NCBI RefSeq assembly: GCF_900109195.1
Contig: NZ_FNZG01000001.1
Span: forward strand, 310,001 to 374,000
Direction: 5' to 3'
Length of the DNA stretch: 64,000 bases
DNA from: Pseudooceanicola nitratireducens
Lineage (GTDB): Bacteria; Pseudomonadota; Alphaproteobacteria; Rhodobacterales; Rhodobacteraceae
Shown one piece after another: positions 17,155 through 27,800 of the stretch. Position 1 is the stretch's first letter. Each line of letters opens with the position of its first letter. The notes below the pieces were generated by a model. It had not been told where the DNA came from. It saw only the letters and a program-made list of their open reading frames with translations, and ran no database searches. Both the position numbers and the translations under genes were made by a program.

Positions 17155-19674
17155 ATGATCAGATTCGTCTTATCCTTCTTCGGAGGCATCTTCAGCTTTC
17201 TGACACTCGGCGTGATGGTCATCGCGCTGAGCATCGGTGCGATCTTCTGGGTCTATGGCCGCGATCTGCCCAGCCATGAAAGCCTGGCGTCCTACCAGCC
17301 CAAGACGATCAGCCGGATCTATTCCTCCGAAGGGCGGATCATCGACGAATTCGCCCAGGAACGCCGTCTGTTCGCGCCGGCCGATGAAATCCCCGAGCTG
17401 GTGAAACACGCCTTCATTTCGGCCGAGGACAAGAATTTCTACACCCATGCGGGCTATGACACCCGTGGCATCGCCGCCGCCATTGTCGAGGCGGTGCAAT
17501 CGCGTGGCCAGAACGTGCGCGGGGCCTCGACCATCACCCAGCAGGTGATGAAGAACTTCCTGCTGTCCGGCGATCGCCAGATCGAACGCAAGATCAAGGA
17601 AATCATCCTGGCCACCCGGCTGGAAGAAACCCTGCCCAAGGAAAAGATCCTTGAACTGTACCTGAACGAGATCTTCCTGGGCCAGAACTCTTACGGGGTG
17701 GCCGCCGCCGCCCAGACCTATTTCAACAAGGCCCTGTCGGACCTGGCCCCGCACGAGGCCGCCTTCCTGGCCTCGCTGCCCAAGGCCCCGTCGGATTTCC
17801 ACCCCGTCCGCCGCAAGGAACGCGTGACCGAGCGCCGCAATTTCGTCCTGCGCGAGATGATGGAGAACGGATATATCTCCCGCGCGGTCTATGAACACGA
17901 GGTCGCCCTGCCGCTGAAATCCGTGCAGAACGGCGACTACGAAAGCTATCGCACCGAACGCCCCCCGCGCGATTACTTCACCGACGAGATCCGCCGCCAG
18001 CTGTCGCGCGACTTCGGCGAAGGCGAATTCTTCACCGGCGGCTTCACCGTCCGCGCCACGATCGATCCCGAAATGCAGGTGCTGGCGGCGCAGTCGCTGC
18101 AGCGTCAGCTGGAGCAATACGACCGTGGGCTGGGCGTCTGGACCGGCACCGGCAAGACCATCGACCCCGCCCAGCTGGGGGACGAGGCCAGCTGGCGTGC
18201 GGCGCTGGCCAACGTGCGCGTCGCCCGCGACGTGACGCTGGATGGTCCCTGGCATCCGGCCGTCGTGCTGGGGGTCGAGGATCAGCAGATGCGCCTGGGC
18301 ATCGAAGGCGTCGAGGAAACCGAGGCCGAGCCCTTCGTGGTCCCGCGCAAGGACATTTCCTGGATCCGGGGCAGTTTCCGCGACAACTTCAAGCCCGGCG
18401 ACGTGGTGCATGTGCGCCGCATGACCGAAGACGGCAGCGGCAATTTCATCCGCTGGACCCTGCGCCAGGTGCCCAAGGTCCAGGGCGGTTTCATGGCCAT
18501 GGACGTCAACACCGGCCGCGTGATCGCCATGCAGGGCGGCTTCAGCTACCAGAACTCGGTCTTCAACCGCGCCACCCAGGCGCGCCGCCAGCCCGGGTCC
18601 AGCTTCAAACCCTTCGTCTATGCCGCAGCGCTGGACAGCGGCTATACCCCCGCGACGATCATCATCGACGCCCCGATTGAAATCGACACGCCCCAGGGCC
18701 TGTGGCGGCCGCAGAACGCCAGCCACCAGTTCTATGGCCCGACGCCGCTGCGCACCGGGATCGAACGGTCGCGGAACCTGATGACCATCCGTCTGGCCCA
18801 GGAGGTTGGCATGGATGTCGTCGCCTCTTATGCGGAAAAGTTCGGCGTCTACGACAACATGGGTCAGTACCTGGCCAATGCGCTCGGCTCCGAGGAGACG
18901 ACGCTTTACAAGATGGTCTCGGCCTATGCGATGTTTGCCAATGGCGGTGAAAGGGTCGAACCCACGCTGGTCGACCGGGTGCAGGACCGCTATGGCCGCA
19001 CGATCTATCGCCACGACCAGCGCCAGTGCGTCGACTGCGCCGATCCCAGGATCCCGCGCAGCCGTGGCCCCGAAATCGTTTCGGACCGGGCGCGGGTGAT
19101 GAACGCGATCACCGCCTATCAGCTGACCTCGATGATGCGGGGCGTGGTGGAACGCGGCACGGCCTCGTCTGCGGTGAACCTGCCGGTGCCCACGGCGGGC
19201 AAGACCGGCACCACCAACGACGCCAAGGACGTCTGGTTCATCGGCTTCACCTCGAACGTCGTGGCGGGCTGCTACATCGGCTATGACGATCCCAAGCCGC
19301 TTGGGCGCGGGGCCTCGGGCGGGGGCTTCTGCGGTCCGGTCTTCCAGCGCTTCATGAGTGAGGCGGTGAAGGAATACGGCGGCGGCCGCTTCAAGGTGCC
19401 GCCGGGTGGGCATTTCATCAATATCGACCGCTACACCGGTGCTCGTCTGCCTGACGGGGCCAGCGGCGAAAACGTGGTGGCCGAATACTTCCGCGACGGG
19501 GAAGAGCCGATCTTTGGCATCACCTTCGACGGCGGCTTTGCCATGGGCGCGGATCTTCCGCTGTTCGACGAGGCCCAGGCGGGGCCGCGGCAGGTCACCA
19601 CCTCGACCGGGAAGAAGGCGACCGTGGGGCCAAAGGCCAGCTTTGGCACCCTGTCCTCGGGCGGGCTTTACTGA
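17155..19674 (+). CDS. mrcA: penicillin-binding protein 1A (bifunctional transglycosylase/transpeptidase)
   Basis: Class A PBP, 839 aa, that polymerises glycan strands and crosslinks peptides in the periplasm. There is one N-terminal membrane helix (residues 5-35). The GT51 domain shows [12 protein letters not shown] (catalytic Glu 91), [13 protein letters not shown], and [13 protein letters not shown] followed by [12 protein letters not shown]. An OB-like insert follows, typical of PBP1A. The transpeptidase domain has SSFK with catalytic Ser 482 and Lys 485, an S-R-N motif (RSRNLMTIR), and K-T-G-T-T at 683-687. It is followed by a 10-bp GC hairpin and then prfB. Confidence 0.97.
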   Translation: MIRFVLSFFGGIFSFLTLGVMVIALSIGAIFWVYGRDLPSHESLASYQPKTISRIYSSEGRIIDEFAQERRLFAPADEIPELVKHAFISAEDKNFYTHAGYDTRGIAAAIVEAVQSRGQNVRGASTITQQVMKNFLLSGDRQIERKIKEIILATRLEETLPKEKILELYLNEIFLGQNSYGVAAAAQTYFNKALSDLAPHEAAFLASLPKAPSDFHPVRRKERVTERRNFVLREMMENGYISRAVYEHEVALPLKSVQNGDYESYRTERPPRDYFTDEIRRQLSRDFGEGEFFTGGFTVRATIDPEMQVLAAQSLQRQLEQYDRGLGVWTGTGKTIDPAQLGDEASWRAALANVRVARDVTLDGPWHPAVVLGVEDQQMRLGIEGVEETEAEPFVVPRKDISWIRGSFRDNFKPGDVVHVRRMTEDGSGNFIRWTLRQVPKVQGGFMAMDVNTGRVIAMQGGFSYQNSVFNRATQARRQPGSSFKPFVYAAALDSGYTPATIIIDAPIEIDTPQGLWRPQNASHQFYGPTPLRTGIERSRNLMTIRLAQEVGMDVVASYAEKFGVYDNMGQYLANALGSEETTLYKMVSAYAMFANGGERVEPTLVDRVQDRYGRTIYRHDQRQCVDCADPRIPRSRGPEIVSDRARVMNAITAYQLTSMMRGVVERGTASSAVNLPVPTAGKTGTTNDAKDVWFIGFTSNVVAGCYIGYDDPKPLGRGASGGGFCGPVFQRFMSEAVKEYGGGRFKVPPGGHFINIDRYTGARLPDGASGENVVAEYFRDGEEPIFGITFDGGFAMGADLPLFDEAQAGPRQVTTSTGKKATVGPKASFGTLSSGGLY

Positions 19675-19685
19675 CATTTCATCAT

Positions 19686-19710
19686 GGGGGCCGGGCACCA
19701 CCCGGCCCCC
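19686..19710 (+). terminator. strong GC hairpin after mrcA
   Basis: Perfect 10-bp inverted repeat GGGGGCCGGG-cacca-CCCGGCCCCC starting 12 bases after the mrcA stop. No T-run follows, so it may be a Rho-type pause or mRNA 3'-end stabiliser rather than a classical intrinsic terminator. Confidence 0.5.
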
Positions 19711-19793
19711 GCTGCCCGAACGGGGCGGCACATCTTGCCCACAAGGCGGTGGCACGGTATCACCCGGCCCTGACAGGAAAGAACGGATCAGAC

Positions 19794-20918
19794 ATGCGCG
19801 CCGAGACCCAGAACATCGTCTCTGACATCGAAAAATCGCTGGAGCTGTTGCGCCAGCGGATGAACTGGGAGACGGCGCAGCACCGGCTTGAGGAATTCAA
19901 CGCCCGTGTCGAGGATCCGAACCTCTGGGACGATCCCGAAAAGGCGCAGGCGCTGATGAAGGACCGGCAGGCGCTTGTCGACAGCCTGGCCGTGCACGAC
20001 GGCATCAAGCAGGAACTGTCCGACAACGTCGAGCTGATCGAGCTGGGCGAGATGGAGGACGACGACGAAGTCGTCGCCGAGGCCGAAGCCGCGCTGAAGG
20101 TGCTGAAGGCGCGCGCCGCCGAGAAAGAGCTTGAGGCGCTGCTGAACGGTGAAGCCGACAGCAACGACACCTTCCTTGAGATCAACGCAGGTGCCGGCGG
20201 GACCGAGGCCTGCGATTGGGCGTCGATGCTGCAGCGGATGTATGTCCGCTGGGCCGAGAAGAAGGGCTACAAGGTCGAACTGCAGTCCGAGGAAGCCGGC
20301 AGCGAAGCGGGCATCAAGTCGGTCGCCTACAAGATTTCCGGCCACAACGCCTATGGCTGGCTGAAGTCCGAATCCGGCGTGCACCGTCTGGTCCGCATCT
20401 CGCCCTTCGGCAAGGGCACGCGCGAGACGTCGTTCGCGTCGGTCTGGGTCTATCCGGTGGTCGACGACAATATCGAGATCGAGGTGAACCCCGCCGACAT
20501 CCGCATCGACACCTACCGGTCTTCGGGCGCGGGCGGTCAGCACGTGAACACCACCGACTCGGCCGTGCGGATCACCCACGCGCCGACCGGGATTGTCGTG
20601 ACCTCGTCCGAGAAGTCGCAGCACCAGAACCGCGACATCGCCATGAAGGCGCTGAAATCGCGGCTTTATCAGCTGGAGCTGGACCGCCGGAACGCGGCCA
20701 TCAACGAGGCGCATGAAAACAAGGGCTCGGCCGGCTGGGGCAACCAGATTCGATCCTACGTCCTCCAGCCTTACCAGATGGTGAAGGACCTGCGGACCGA
20801 GCACGAGACCTCCGACACGCAGGGCGTCCTGGACGGTGCGCTGGACGGGTTCATGGCGGCGACGCTGGCGATGAACGTCTCGGGCAAGTCCCGCGCCGAG
20901 GCCGCAGGCGAGGATTGA
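19794..20918 (+). CDS. prfB: peptide chain release factor 2
   Basis: RF2 recognises UGA and UAA stop codons and triggers peptide release. The 374-aa protein has the coiled N-terminal domain, the codon-recognition SPF tripeptide (in [12 protein letters not shown]) and the catalytic GGQ at 247-249 (in [16 protein letters not shown]). The reading frame is continuous from ATG: I see no in-frame UGA near codon 25 and no shift signal, so the programmed +1 frameshift of E. coli prfB is absent. The ATG at 19794 gives the family N-terminus MRAETQN. A clear terminator follows at 20954. Confidence 0.97.
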   Translation: MRAETQNIVSDIEKSLELLRQRMNWETAQHRLEEFNARVEDPNLWDDPEKAQALMKDRQALVDSLAVHDGIKQELSDNVELIELGEMEDDDEVVAEAEAALKVLKARAAEKELEALLNGEADSNDTFLEINAGAGGTEACDWASMLQRMYVRWAEKKGYKVELQSEEAGSEAGIKSVAYKISGHNAYGWLKSESGVHRLVRISPFGKGTRETSFASVWVYPVVDDNIEIEVNPADIRIDTYRSSGAGGQHVNTTDSAVRITHAPTGIVVTSSEKSQHQNRDIAMKALKSRLYQLELDRRNAAINEAHENKGSAGWGNQIRSYVLQPYQMVKDLRTEHETSDTQGVLDGALDGFMAATLAMNVSGKSRAEAAGED

Positions 20919-20953
20919 ACTGCGCGCCTTCGGGCGGCGGTTTGGATTTGGGG

Positions 20954-20978
20954 AAGGGGCCGGGGTCGGCCCCTTTTT
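20954..20978 (+). terminator. intrinsic terminator of prfB
   Basis: Perfect 9-bp stem AAGGGGCCG-gggt-CGGCCCCTT followed by further Ts (TTTTT in all), 36 bases after the prfB stop. Confidence 0.85.
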
Positions 20979-21350
20979 CTTTGGGCGATGCCATGTGGCG
21001 ACATTCGGTCACCCGATCAGTTGTTTGTACCGCCCGGCGTTTACGCCGGGCAGCGCCGTCCCGCCCCCCTGGGGCGGCGCTATTGCGCCCCCCCGCGGGC
21101 CGGACGCTGCCCTTTGTGAAGACAGCACACGTTGCGATCCGGTTTTATCTGGTGATCGAAGTCAACGCAGTCGCCGATGTTGTCGCCAATTTCTCAGAGT
21201 TGAGGATTCTTCTGGCAGGCACCTCCCGCCCTTCCACCCAAGATCCCGCTTCCCAAAAAGCCCGCATTTCCGCCGAGCGGATCCCCGCCTGTTTTCCCTG
21301 CGCCCGCAACATGGCATTTTGCCAAAAAAGACCATGCAAAGGGCAGCGAC
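20979..21350. other. intergenic region without a gene; holds family II repeat
   Basis: This 370-base stretch between prfB and the epimerase-like gene contains the family II repeat (21030-21123) and a 25-base motif at 20984-21008 that resembles one upstream of mrcA. The rest (21124-21350) is less GC-rich, has no ORF with coding character and no recognisable RNA; it probably holds the promoter for the gene at 21351. Confidence 0.5.
21030..21123 (+). repeat. family II dispersed structured repeat, copy 1
   Basis: About 94 bases, roughly 87% identical by eye to 59582-59673. Parts in order: hairpin CCCGGCGT-tt-ACGCCGGG; then an outer stem GGGCAGCG (21048-21055) pairing with CGCTGCCC (21105-21112), which encloses hairpins CCGCCCC-cct-GGGGCGG and GGCGC-tatt-GCGCC plus the palindrome CCCGCGGG. 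Non-coding; function unknown. Confidence 0.8.
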
Positions 21351-22250
21351 ATGGATGGACAGGGCATGCACGGACCGGACCCGGTGACCCGGATCGAAAG
21401 CGATGGCATCGTGGTGACCGTCTCGGACCACGGGGCCGAGATGCAAAGCCTGATGACCCCGGACGGGCGTGAACTTCTGTGGCATGGCGATCCGCAGGTC
21501 TGGTCGGGGCGCTCTCCGATCCTGTTCCCGATCGTGGGCCGTGCACCCGACGACCGGGTCGCCATTGACGGGCAGGGCGGCGAGATGGCCCAGCACGGCT
21601 TTGCCCGCCGCATGACGTTCGACCGGATCAAGGCCGAACCGACCCGTGTGGTGCACAGCCTGACCGACAACATGGCCACCCACGATGCCTACCCGCGCCC
21701 CTTCGCGCTGACCGTGACCCATGCGGTCAGCGGTGCGACCCTTGCCGTAACCGCCGTGGTCGCCAACACCGGGCGGGCGATGATGCCCTTCTGCCTGGGC
21801 TTTCACCCCGCCTTCCTCTGGCCGCTGCCCGGGGCCGAGGGGCAGGCGCATCGCATCACGCTGGACAATGGGGCCGAGCCTGCGCTGGCGCGGCTGACCA
21901 ACGGGTTGCTGGACGACACCCGCCATCCCTCGCCATTCACGGGCGGAGAACTACGGCCCGACCCGGCGATGTTCGACGCCGACGCCATGATCTTTCCCGA
22001 GGGTGCGGGGCAGGGGCTGCGCTTTGATGCGCCGGACGCCTCTGACGCGCCGAGCCTGCGTTTCACCTTTGAAAATCTGCCCAATCTTGCCCTGTGGCAG
22101 AAGCCCGGCGCGCCCTTCCTGTGCATCGAACCCTGGCACGGCATGGCCGCGCGCAAGGGTGCGGGCCCCGAGATCGCGGACCGCCCCGGCGCGATCACCC
22201 TGGCCCCGGGCGAAAGCGCGCGCTTCCGCTGGTCGGTGACGATCGGCTGA
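21351..22250 (+). CDS. aldose 1-epimerase family protein (LacX/YeaD-like)
   Basis: A 299-aa galactose-mutarotase-fold protein. The pattern LLWHGDPQVWSGRSPILFPIVGR (residues 43-65, read in two parts), GFARRMTF, the conserved His of the CLGFHPAFLWPL segment near 152, and the C-terminal CIEPWHGMA segment are typical of the epimerase-like LacX group. Family members interconvert sugar anomers or act on hexose-6-phosphates; which applies here is unknown. A second in-frame ATG five codons in (21366) is equally possible as start. It stands alone between a repeat-bearing gap and the amidase gene. Confidence 0.85.
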   Translation: MDGQGMHGPDPVTRIESDGIVVTVSDHGAEMQSLMTPDGRELLWHGDPQVWSGRSPILFPIVGRAPDDRVAIDGQGGEMAQHGFARRMTFDRIKAEPTRVVHSLTDNMATHDAYPRPFALTVTHAVSGATLAVTAVVANTGRAMMPFCLGFHPAFLWPLPGAEGQAHRITLDNGAEPALARLTNGLLDDTRHPSPFTGGELRPDPAMFDADAMIFPEGAGQGLRFDAPDASDAPSLRFTFENLPNLALWQKPGAPFLCIEPWHGMAARKGAGPEIADRPGAITLAPGESARFRWSVTIG

Positions 22251-22417
22251 TCCTCTCCGGGCACGTCGGCCCCACAGCCCCCCGGAACCCGACCCTGAAG
22301 CGCCGCACCGGGACCGTGCCGCACAGCCGAACCGCCATGCGAGGGCAGGCTTGCGCGGCTGCACTCTGGCATTCCCGCGCCGCATCGCTAACCTCCCGCC
22401 AAAAGGGGAGAGGTGAG

Positions 22418-23854
22418 ATGACAGAGCTGACAACGCTGAGCGCGCGGGACCTGCTGGGGAAACTGAAGACGAAAGAGGTCTCCTCGGAAGAGGTGATGCG
22501 CGCCTGCCTGGCCCGGATCGAAGCCGAGAACCCCCGCGTCAACGCCATCGTCGCCCTGCGCGATGCCGACCAGCTGATCCAGGAGGCCCGGGCCCAGGAC
22601 CAGGCACGGGAAACCGGCGACACGCCCGCCGGGGCGCTTCAGGGGCTGCCGTTGGCGATCAAGGACACCGCCAATGCGGCGGGGCTTCCCGGCACGCTGG
22701 GCTCTCCCATCCTGAAGGACTTCATCCCCAAGGCGGATGATCTGCACGTGGCGCGGATGCGGGCGGCGGGGATCATCGTCATCGGCAAGACCAACGTGCC
22801 GGAATTCGGGCTGGGATCGCATTCGGTGAACCCGGTCTACGGGGCCTCTTGCAACCCTTACGACACGGGGCGGTCGATCGGCGGATCCTCGGGCGGGGCG
22901 GCGGCGGCGCTGGCCACGGGGATGCAATGGCTGCTGGACGGATCGGACATGATGGGCAGCCTGCGCAACCCGGCAGGCTGGGGCAATGTCTACGGTTTCC
23001 GCCCCAGCTATGGCCTGGTGCCGAACGACCCGGGGAAAGAGCTGTTCCTGTCCCCCATGGCCACCGCCGGCCCGATGGCGCGCTGCCCCGACGACCTGGC
23101 GCTTTTGCTGGACGTGCAGGCGGGCCGCGATCCGGGCGTGCCCTTTTCCCACGGCGACGGCCCGTTTTCGGGCGCGCTGAACGCCGACCTTACAGGGCGC
23201 CGCATCGGCTGGCTGGGCGACTGGGGCGGGGCCTGGCCGATGGAGGACGGGGTGTTGGCGACATGCGAGGCCGCCCTGAAGACCTTCGAAGACCTGGGCT
23301 GCACGGTTGAACCGCTGGCGGCCCCGTTTCCGGCCGAGGACCTGTGGCAATCCTGGATCGACCTGCGGTCGCTGGCGGTTGCGGGCAGTGTCGGGCCGCT
23401 GTTCGACAACCCGAAGTACCGCCCGCTGATCCGCGAAGACGCGGTCTGGGAGATCGAGCGCGGCCGCGCCCTGAGCGCGAGCGAGATCCTGCGCGCCTCT
23501 TCCATCCGCTCGGCCTGGTATCGCGCGGCGGCGGCGCTCTTCGCGCGCTATGACGCGCTCATCGCTCCGACGGCGCAGGTCTGGCCCTTCCCGGTGGACT
23601 GGGCGCATCCGAAGGTGATCGCGGGCCAGGCGATGGACACCTATCACCGCTGGATGGAATGCGTGATCCCGGCGTCGCTGATCGGCTTGCCGGGGCTGGC
23701 GGTGCCTGCGGGCTTCGGGGCCGGGGGGCTGCCCATGGGTCTACAGCTGATCGGCCCCTACCGGGGCGATCTGGGCGTGCTGCAACTGGCGCAGGGCTAT
23801 CACTTGGCAACCGACTGGCCATCGCGCCGCCCGCCGCCTCGCGCCGGGGGCTGA
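22418..23854 (+). CDS. amidase (amidase-signature family)
   Basis: Hydrolyses an amide to acid plus ammonia. The 478-aa protein has the full Ser-cisSer-Lys triad: Lys82 in LPLAIKDTANAAG, cis-Ser157 in GGSSGG (155-160) and the nucleophile Ser181 in the MGSLRNPAG segment. The spacing of 75 and 24 residues equals that of well-studied members such as FAAH. The start is an ATG with GGGGAGAGGTGA just upstream; longer in-frame forms cover the previous gene and are rejected. It could complete nitrile use by hydrolysing amides from the nitrile hydratase at 13409, but it is 7 kb away with unrelated genes between, so this link is weak. Confidence 0.92.
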   Translation: MTELTTLSARDLLGKLKTKEVSSEEVMRACLARIEAENPRVNAIVALRDADQLIQEARAQDQARETGDTPAGALQGLPLAIKDTANAAGLPGTLGSPILKDFIPKADDLHVARMRAAGIIVIGKTNVPEFGLGSHSVNPVYGASCNPYDTGRSIGGSSGGAAAALATGMQWLLDGSDMMGSLRNPAGWGNVYGFRPSYGLVPNDPGKELFLSPMATAGPMARCPDDLALLLDVQAGRDPGVPFSHGDGPFSGALNADLTGRRIGWLGDWGGAWPMEDGVLATCEAALKTFEDLGCTVEPLAAPFPAEDLWQSWIDLRSLAVAGSVGPLFDNPKYRPLIREDAVWEIERGRALSASEILRASSIRSAWYRAAAALFARYDALIAPTAQVWPFPVDWAHPKVIAGQAMDTYHRWMECVIPASLIGLPGLAVPAGFGAGGLPMGLQLIGPYRGDLGVLQLAQGYHLATDWPSRRPPPRAGG

Positions 23855-23985
23855 GGCCCCGGCAGTGGCTGACCACGGGACCCCCGGGCTAAAGCTGTAT
23901 TTGGGATGTTCTTGATCGCGCGGGATTTTCCGGCTTCCCTTTGGCAAGGGTCCCGGCACATCCGCCCGGACAGCACGGAGGATCC

Positions 23986-24777
23986 ATGCCAGACACACCG
24001 CAACTGGGGGTGCCCCCGCTGGTCCCCGTCCGTTTCGACCACTTGCGCCAGGCTCTGGCGCGGGGGGCGGCGGACATGCGGCGCGCGCCGATCTGGGGGA
24101 TGTTCTTTGCCTTTGCCTACGTGGGCATCGGCTGGATCCTGGCCTGGATCACCTTTGCCACCGGGCAAAGCTATTGGCTGATCTTCGCGGCGGTGTCCTT
24201 TCCGCTGGTCGGACCCTTCGCGGCCGTGGGGCTATACGACGTGTCCCGAAGGCTGGAACAGGGCCGCCCCCTGGACCGGGGCGCGATCCTGACCGTGATC
24301 CTGCGTCAGTCGAAACGACAGCTGCCGTCGATCTGCGCGATCATCATCTTCATGCTGCTGTTCTGGTTCTTCCTGGCGCATATGATCTTTGCCCTGTTCC
24401 TCGGGCTTTCGACCATGACCAACATCTCGTCCAGCGCAGAGGTCTTCCTGACCCCGAACGGTCTGGCCATGCTGGCGGTCGGCACGCTGGTCGGCGCGGG
24501 CTTTGCGCTGCTGCTCTACATGATCACAGTGATCGCCCTGCCGCTGCTGCTGGACCGCGAGGTGGATTTCGTCACCGCGATGATCACCTCGTTCCAGGTG
24601 GTGCGGGGCAGCCCGGGGCCGATGCTGGCCTGGGCGGCCTTCATTGCCGTGGTGACCTTCGTGGCGCTGATCCCGGGGTTCCTGGGGCTGTTCTGGGTGC
24701 TGCCTTTGCTGGGCCATGCGACCTGGCACCTGTATGACCAGCTGGCCTATGGGCCGGACGCGGGCCGCCGGAGCTGA
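23986..24777 (+). CDS. DUF2189 integral membrane protein
   Basis: A 263-aa protein with about six hydrophobic helices and the DUF2189 pattern: a cytosolic N-terminus (FDHLRQALARGAADMRRAP) followed by helices around GMFFAFAYVGIGWIL and a conserved FPLVGPFAAVGLYDVSRRLE segment near residues 72-91. Family function is unknown; members are common in alphaproteobacteria. The ATG at 23986 follows CACGGAGG. It ends six bases before a strong hairpin shared with the convergent tamB gene. Confidence 0.88.
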   Translation: MPDTPQLGVPPLVPVRFDHLRQALARGAADMRRAPIWGMFFAFAYVGIGWILAWITFATGQSYWLIFAAVSFPLVGPFAAVGLYDVSRRLEQGRPLDRGAILTVILRQSKRQLPSICAIIIFMLLFWFFLAHMIFALFLGLSTMTNISSSAEVFLTPNGLAMLAVGTLVGAGFALLLYMITVIALPLLLDREVDFVTAMITSFQVVRGSPGPMLAWAAFIAVVTFVALIPGFLGLFWVLPLLGHATWHLYDQLAYGPDAGRRS

Positions 24778-24782
24778 ACGCG

Positions 24783-24810
24783 AAACGGCCCCGCCGGGGC
24801 GGGGCCGTTT
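24783..24810 (+). terminator. terminator between DUF2189 gene and tamB
   Basis: Perfect 10-bp stem AAACGGCCCC-gccggggc-GGGGCCGTTT between convergent genes. T-runs are short (three Ts on either strand), so it probably works in both directions. Confidence 0.75.
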
Positions 24811-24859
24811 GTAGGGCCGTTTACTGTACCGCAATCAGGATCCTGACGAACCGCGCCGA

Positions 24860-27800
24860 TCAGTAATCCCGTTCAAAGAAGATACCCAGGGAACTGTCGC
24901 CATCCGATCCAAGCTGCCCCTTGGCGGTCAGGTTGTCCGTGACATCCAGGTTGATCGACAGGCTGGTCTTGCCGCCGCTTGTCGCCTCGACCTCGGTATA
25001 GATGTTGTCGCTGATGTACTTGCCGGCGCTCAGCGCGGTTTCCCCGTCGGCGGTCTGGCTGACGTCCAGGTCGTCCAGACCGGCCCCGTCGCGGATCTTG
25101 CCCACGACGCCGCCGCCCCCCTTGCCCGTCAGCTCGGCGATGGCCACGGCCAGCCGGGCCGCCTGCAGCGGCGAAAGCGAGGCAATGTCGCGTTCGAAGA
25201 ACAGCTGCGACAGGACCTCGTCCTCGGGCAGTTCCGGGCGCGAGGTAAAGACCACCTGGGGCGCGGCGGCAGGGCCGTCCATGACGATCTGCACCACGTA
25301 TTCGCCGGAACTGCTTTCCGCCACCAGCCGGATGATCGGATCGAAGCCACCCGCCAGACGCACCCGGCCCTCGGTCAGGTCCAGCCGCTTGGTCAGGATG
25401 TCGATCCGGCCGCGCACCAGGTCGAACTGGCCCACGGGGCGGACGTCATTGGTCGTGCCTTCAAGCGTCAGCCCGCCGCGCAGCTCTGCGTCGATGCCGC
25501 GCCCGCGCAGGAACATCGAATTCTCGGCCTCGACCCGCAGGTTCAGGCGCAGGGCGTTGCCGCCGCCAGACCCGCCCGAGGAGGCACCATCGCTGTCGGT
25601 CAGCCCGGCCCGTGTCCGGGTCGCCCGGCTGGCCGCACCTTCGTTGACGTGGCGCATCTCGGGGATCGCCTCGACCCCGCCGAACCCGCCCGAGGGGATG
25701 CGCAATTCGGTGTCCGACAGACCGATCCGCCCGGCGACGGTGCCGCCCCCGGTCAGCCCGCCGCTGACGGTGATCCGGCCATTGGCGCGGGTCGACAGAA
25801 GGCCGGGTTTCTCGATCGGGACATTGGTCAGCGTCGCCACCAGATCGGCGGGGTAGGACCCCGACAGGCTGACCGGACCGGACAGGGCGATGGCCCCGCC
25901 GTTCACCGTGGCGCGCAGGTCGGTCTGGGCGCGGCCCCCTGCCAGCGACACGGTGCCGCCGATCGCCTCGACCGCCAGTCCCGCCGAAGGCACCGACGCC
26001 CGCCCGCCCGAGACCGAGACCTGACCGGACAGCGCCGAAAGCCCCGGCTGGCCCGAAAGCGCCAGGTCGAACCGGGCGGTGCCGGTGATGCTTTGCGGGG
26101 CGATATAGGGGTTGGCCAGCGCCAAGGGACCATTGCCCGAGATGTCCAGGTCGACCGCGCCGCCCGGCAGCCCGACCCGCCCCGAAACCCGCGCCACCGT
26201 GCCGCCCGGCCCGTCCGCGTCGATGGTCAGCGCCAGGGCCCCGCCCTCCAGCTGCCGCACCGATCCGCTGGCCGTAACCGGCCCCGAAGGGGCCTGCGCC
26301 ACGACCTGCGACAGCGAGGCCAGCCGCGCGCGGAAATCAAGATCCGTCGCCCCGTCTGCGATCAGCCCGCTGGCGCTTGCCGTCACGCTGGCGCCGTCGA
26401 CCGTCGCACTGTTCAGCCGCAGCTGGCCCTGATCGAACCGCCCTTCGGCGGCAAAGGTGGTGGTGCCGCGCAGGACCTCATCCGCCAGCGCCTGACCGGT
26501 GCCGATGTTCTGCCCTTCGCCGTCCAGGTCCAGCACATAGGCCGTGCCGTCCTGTACCGCGCGCAGGTTCACCGTGACCGGCCCGCCCGAGGCCCCAAGC
26601 GGCGCGCCGGAATTGTCCAGCGTCACGCTGGCGCGCAGGTCCCGTGCGCCGTCGGTCAGGTTCCCTTCGGCCTGAACCGACAGGGCGGGATTGGTGATCG
26701 TAGCATCGCGCAGCAGCATCCGTTCGCCCAGCAAAAGCGAAACATCCAGCCGGGTGTCCCCGGTCAGAAGCGCATCGGCCTGGGCGATGCCCGTGGCCAG
26801 GTCGCGTCCGGTGCCGGTGATCGTGACGCCGGTATCCGCGCCTTCTTGCTGCGCGCGGATGGTCAGATCCAGCGGGCCGCCTTTACTGCCGGTGACCACG
26901 CCGCTGTCATACAGCTGGCCGGTGACGGTGACGTCGCGGGCGCCTGTCGTCAGCTCTCCGCCCGCCTCGATCGACAGGGCAGGGGTCGAGATCCGGGCGT
27001 CTTCCAGCAGGATGCGGTCGGTCAGCGTCAGGCGCAGGGCCAGGTCGGTTTCCCCGGCCAGAAGCGCATCGGCCTGGGCGATGCCCGTGGCCAGATCCTG
27101 TCCGCCGCCAAAACCCGTGACCTCGAACCCGTCGGGCAAGCGCTGCACGGCGCCGGCGATGGCCAGCGGCCCGCCCTCGGCCCCGGTGAAGGCCCCGGAG
27201 TTGGCCAGTTGCGCATCGTATTCGATCCGGCCCGCGTCATCGGCCAGAAGGCCGCTGGCGGACAGGCGGATCTGGTCGTTGGTCAGGCTGAAGGTTTCAA
27301 CCTCAAGCCCCGCCTGGCTGCGGTTCACGGCCAGGTCCAGCACCGCGTCGCCGCCGATCACCGGGTCCAGCTGTTCGATCCCAAGCGCAAGGTCGGTGGT
27401 CGACCCCTGTGCCGTCACCGCAAAACTGCCGCCCAGCAGATCGGCCGACAGGGTGAACCCCAGATCGGCACGGCCCGTCAGATCGGCCCCGGCCAGCGGG
27501 GTCAGCCGCGACAGATCGGTGATGCCCGCGCGCCCTTCGGCGGTGACTACGGATGTGCCGCCGCCCGGGGTCAGGGTGGCATCCACCTGGGCGGAATAAT
27601 CACTGCCCTGCAGGTCCAGGCGGTCCAGCACCACGTCCTCGCCCTCGGTCCAGGCGATGCGGGTCGTGGCGGTGACCTCGTCCCCCACGGCGGATTGCAG
27701 CGCGGGGTCGGTGAAGACCAGCTGCGACAGGGCGGCGTTCAGGTTCAGATCGACCGCGCGGGTGCCGCTGGTGGCGATGGTGCCGCGCAGGCCCAACTCT

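Noticed and set aside
17170-19755. 861-codon open frame antisense to mrcA
   Set aside because: Composition is His/Asp/Gly/Val-rich as expected from the reverse of a GC-rich gene; mrcA motifs are complete on the plus strand.
19794-19900. programmed frameshift in prfB
   Set aside because: The frame is continuous from the ATG and has no in-frame UGA near codon 25, so no frameshift is needed.
20979-21350. RNA gene (tRNA-like) in the structured gap after prfB
   Set aside because: The folding potential comes from the family II repeat; there is no tRNA D-loop/T-loop consensus or anticodon arm, and a second copy lies elsewhere in the window.
13409-23854. nitrile hydratase plus amidase as one operon
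   Set aside because: The amidase lies 7 kb away, beyond cell-wall genes, prfB and at least one strong terminator; a functional link is possible but not an operon.
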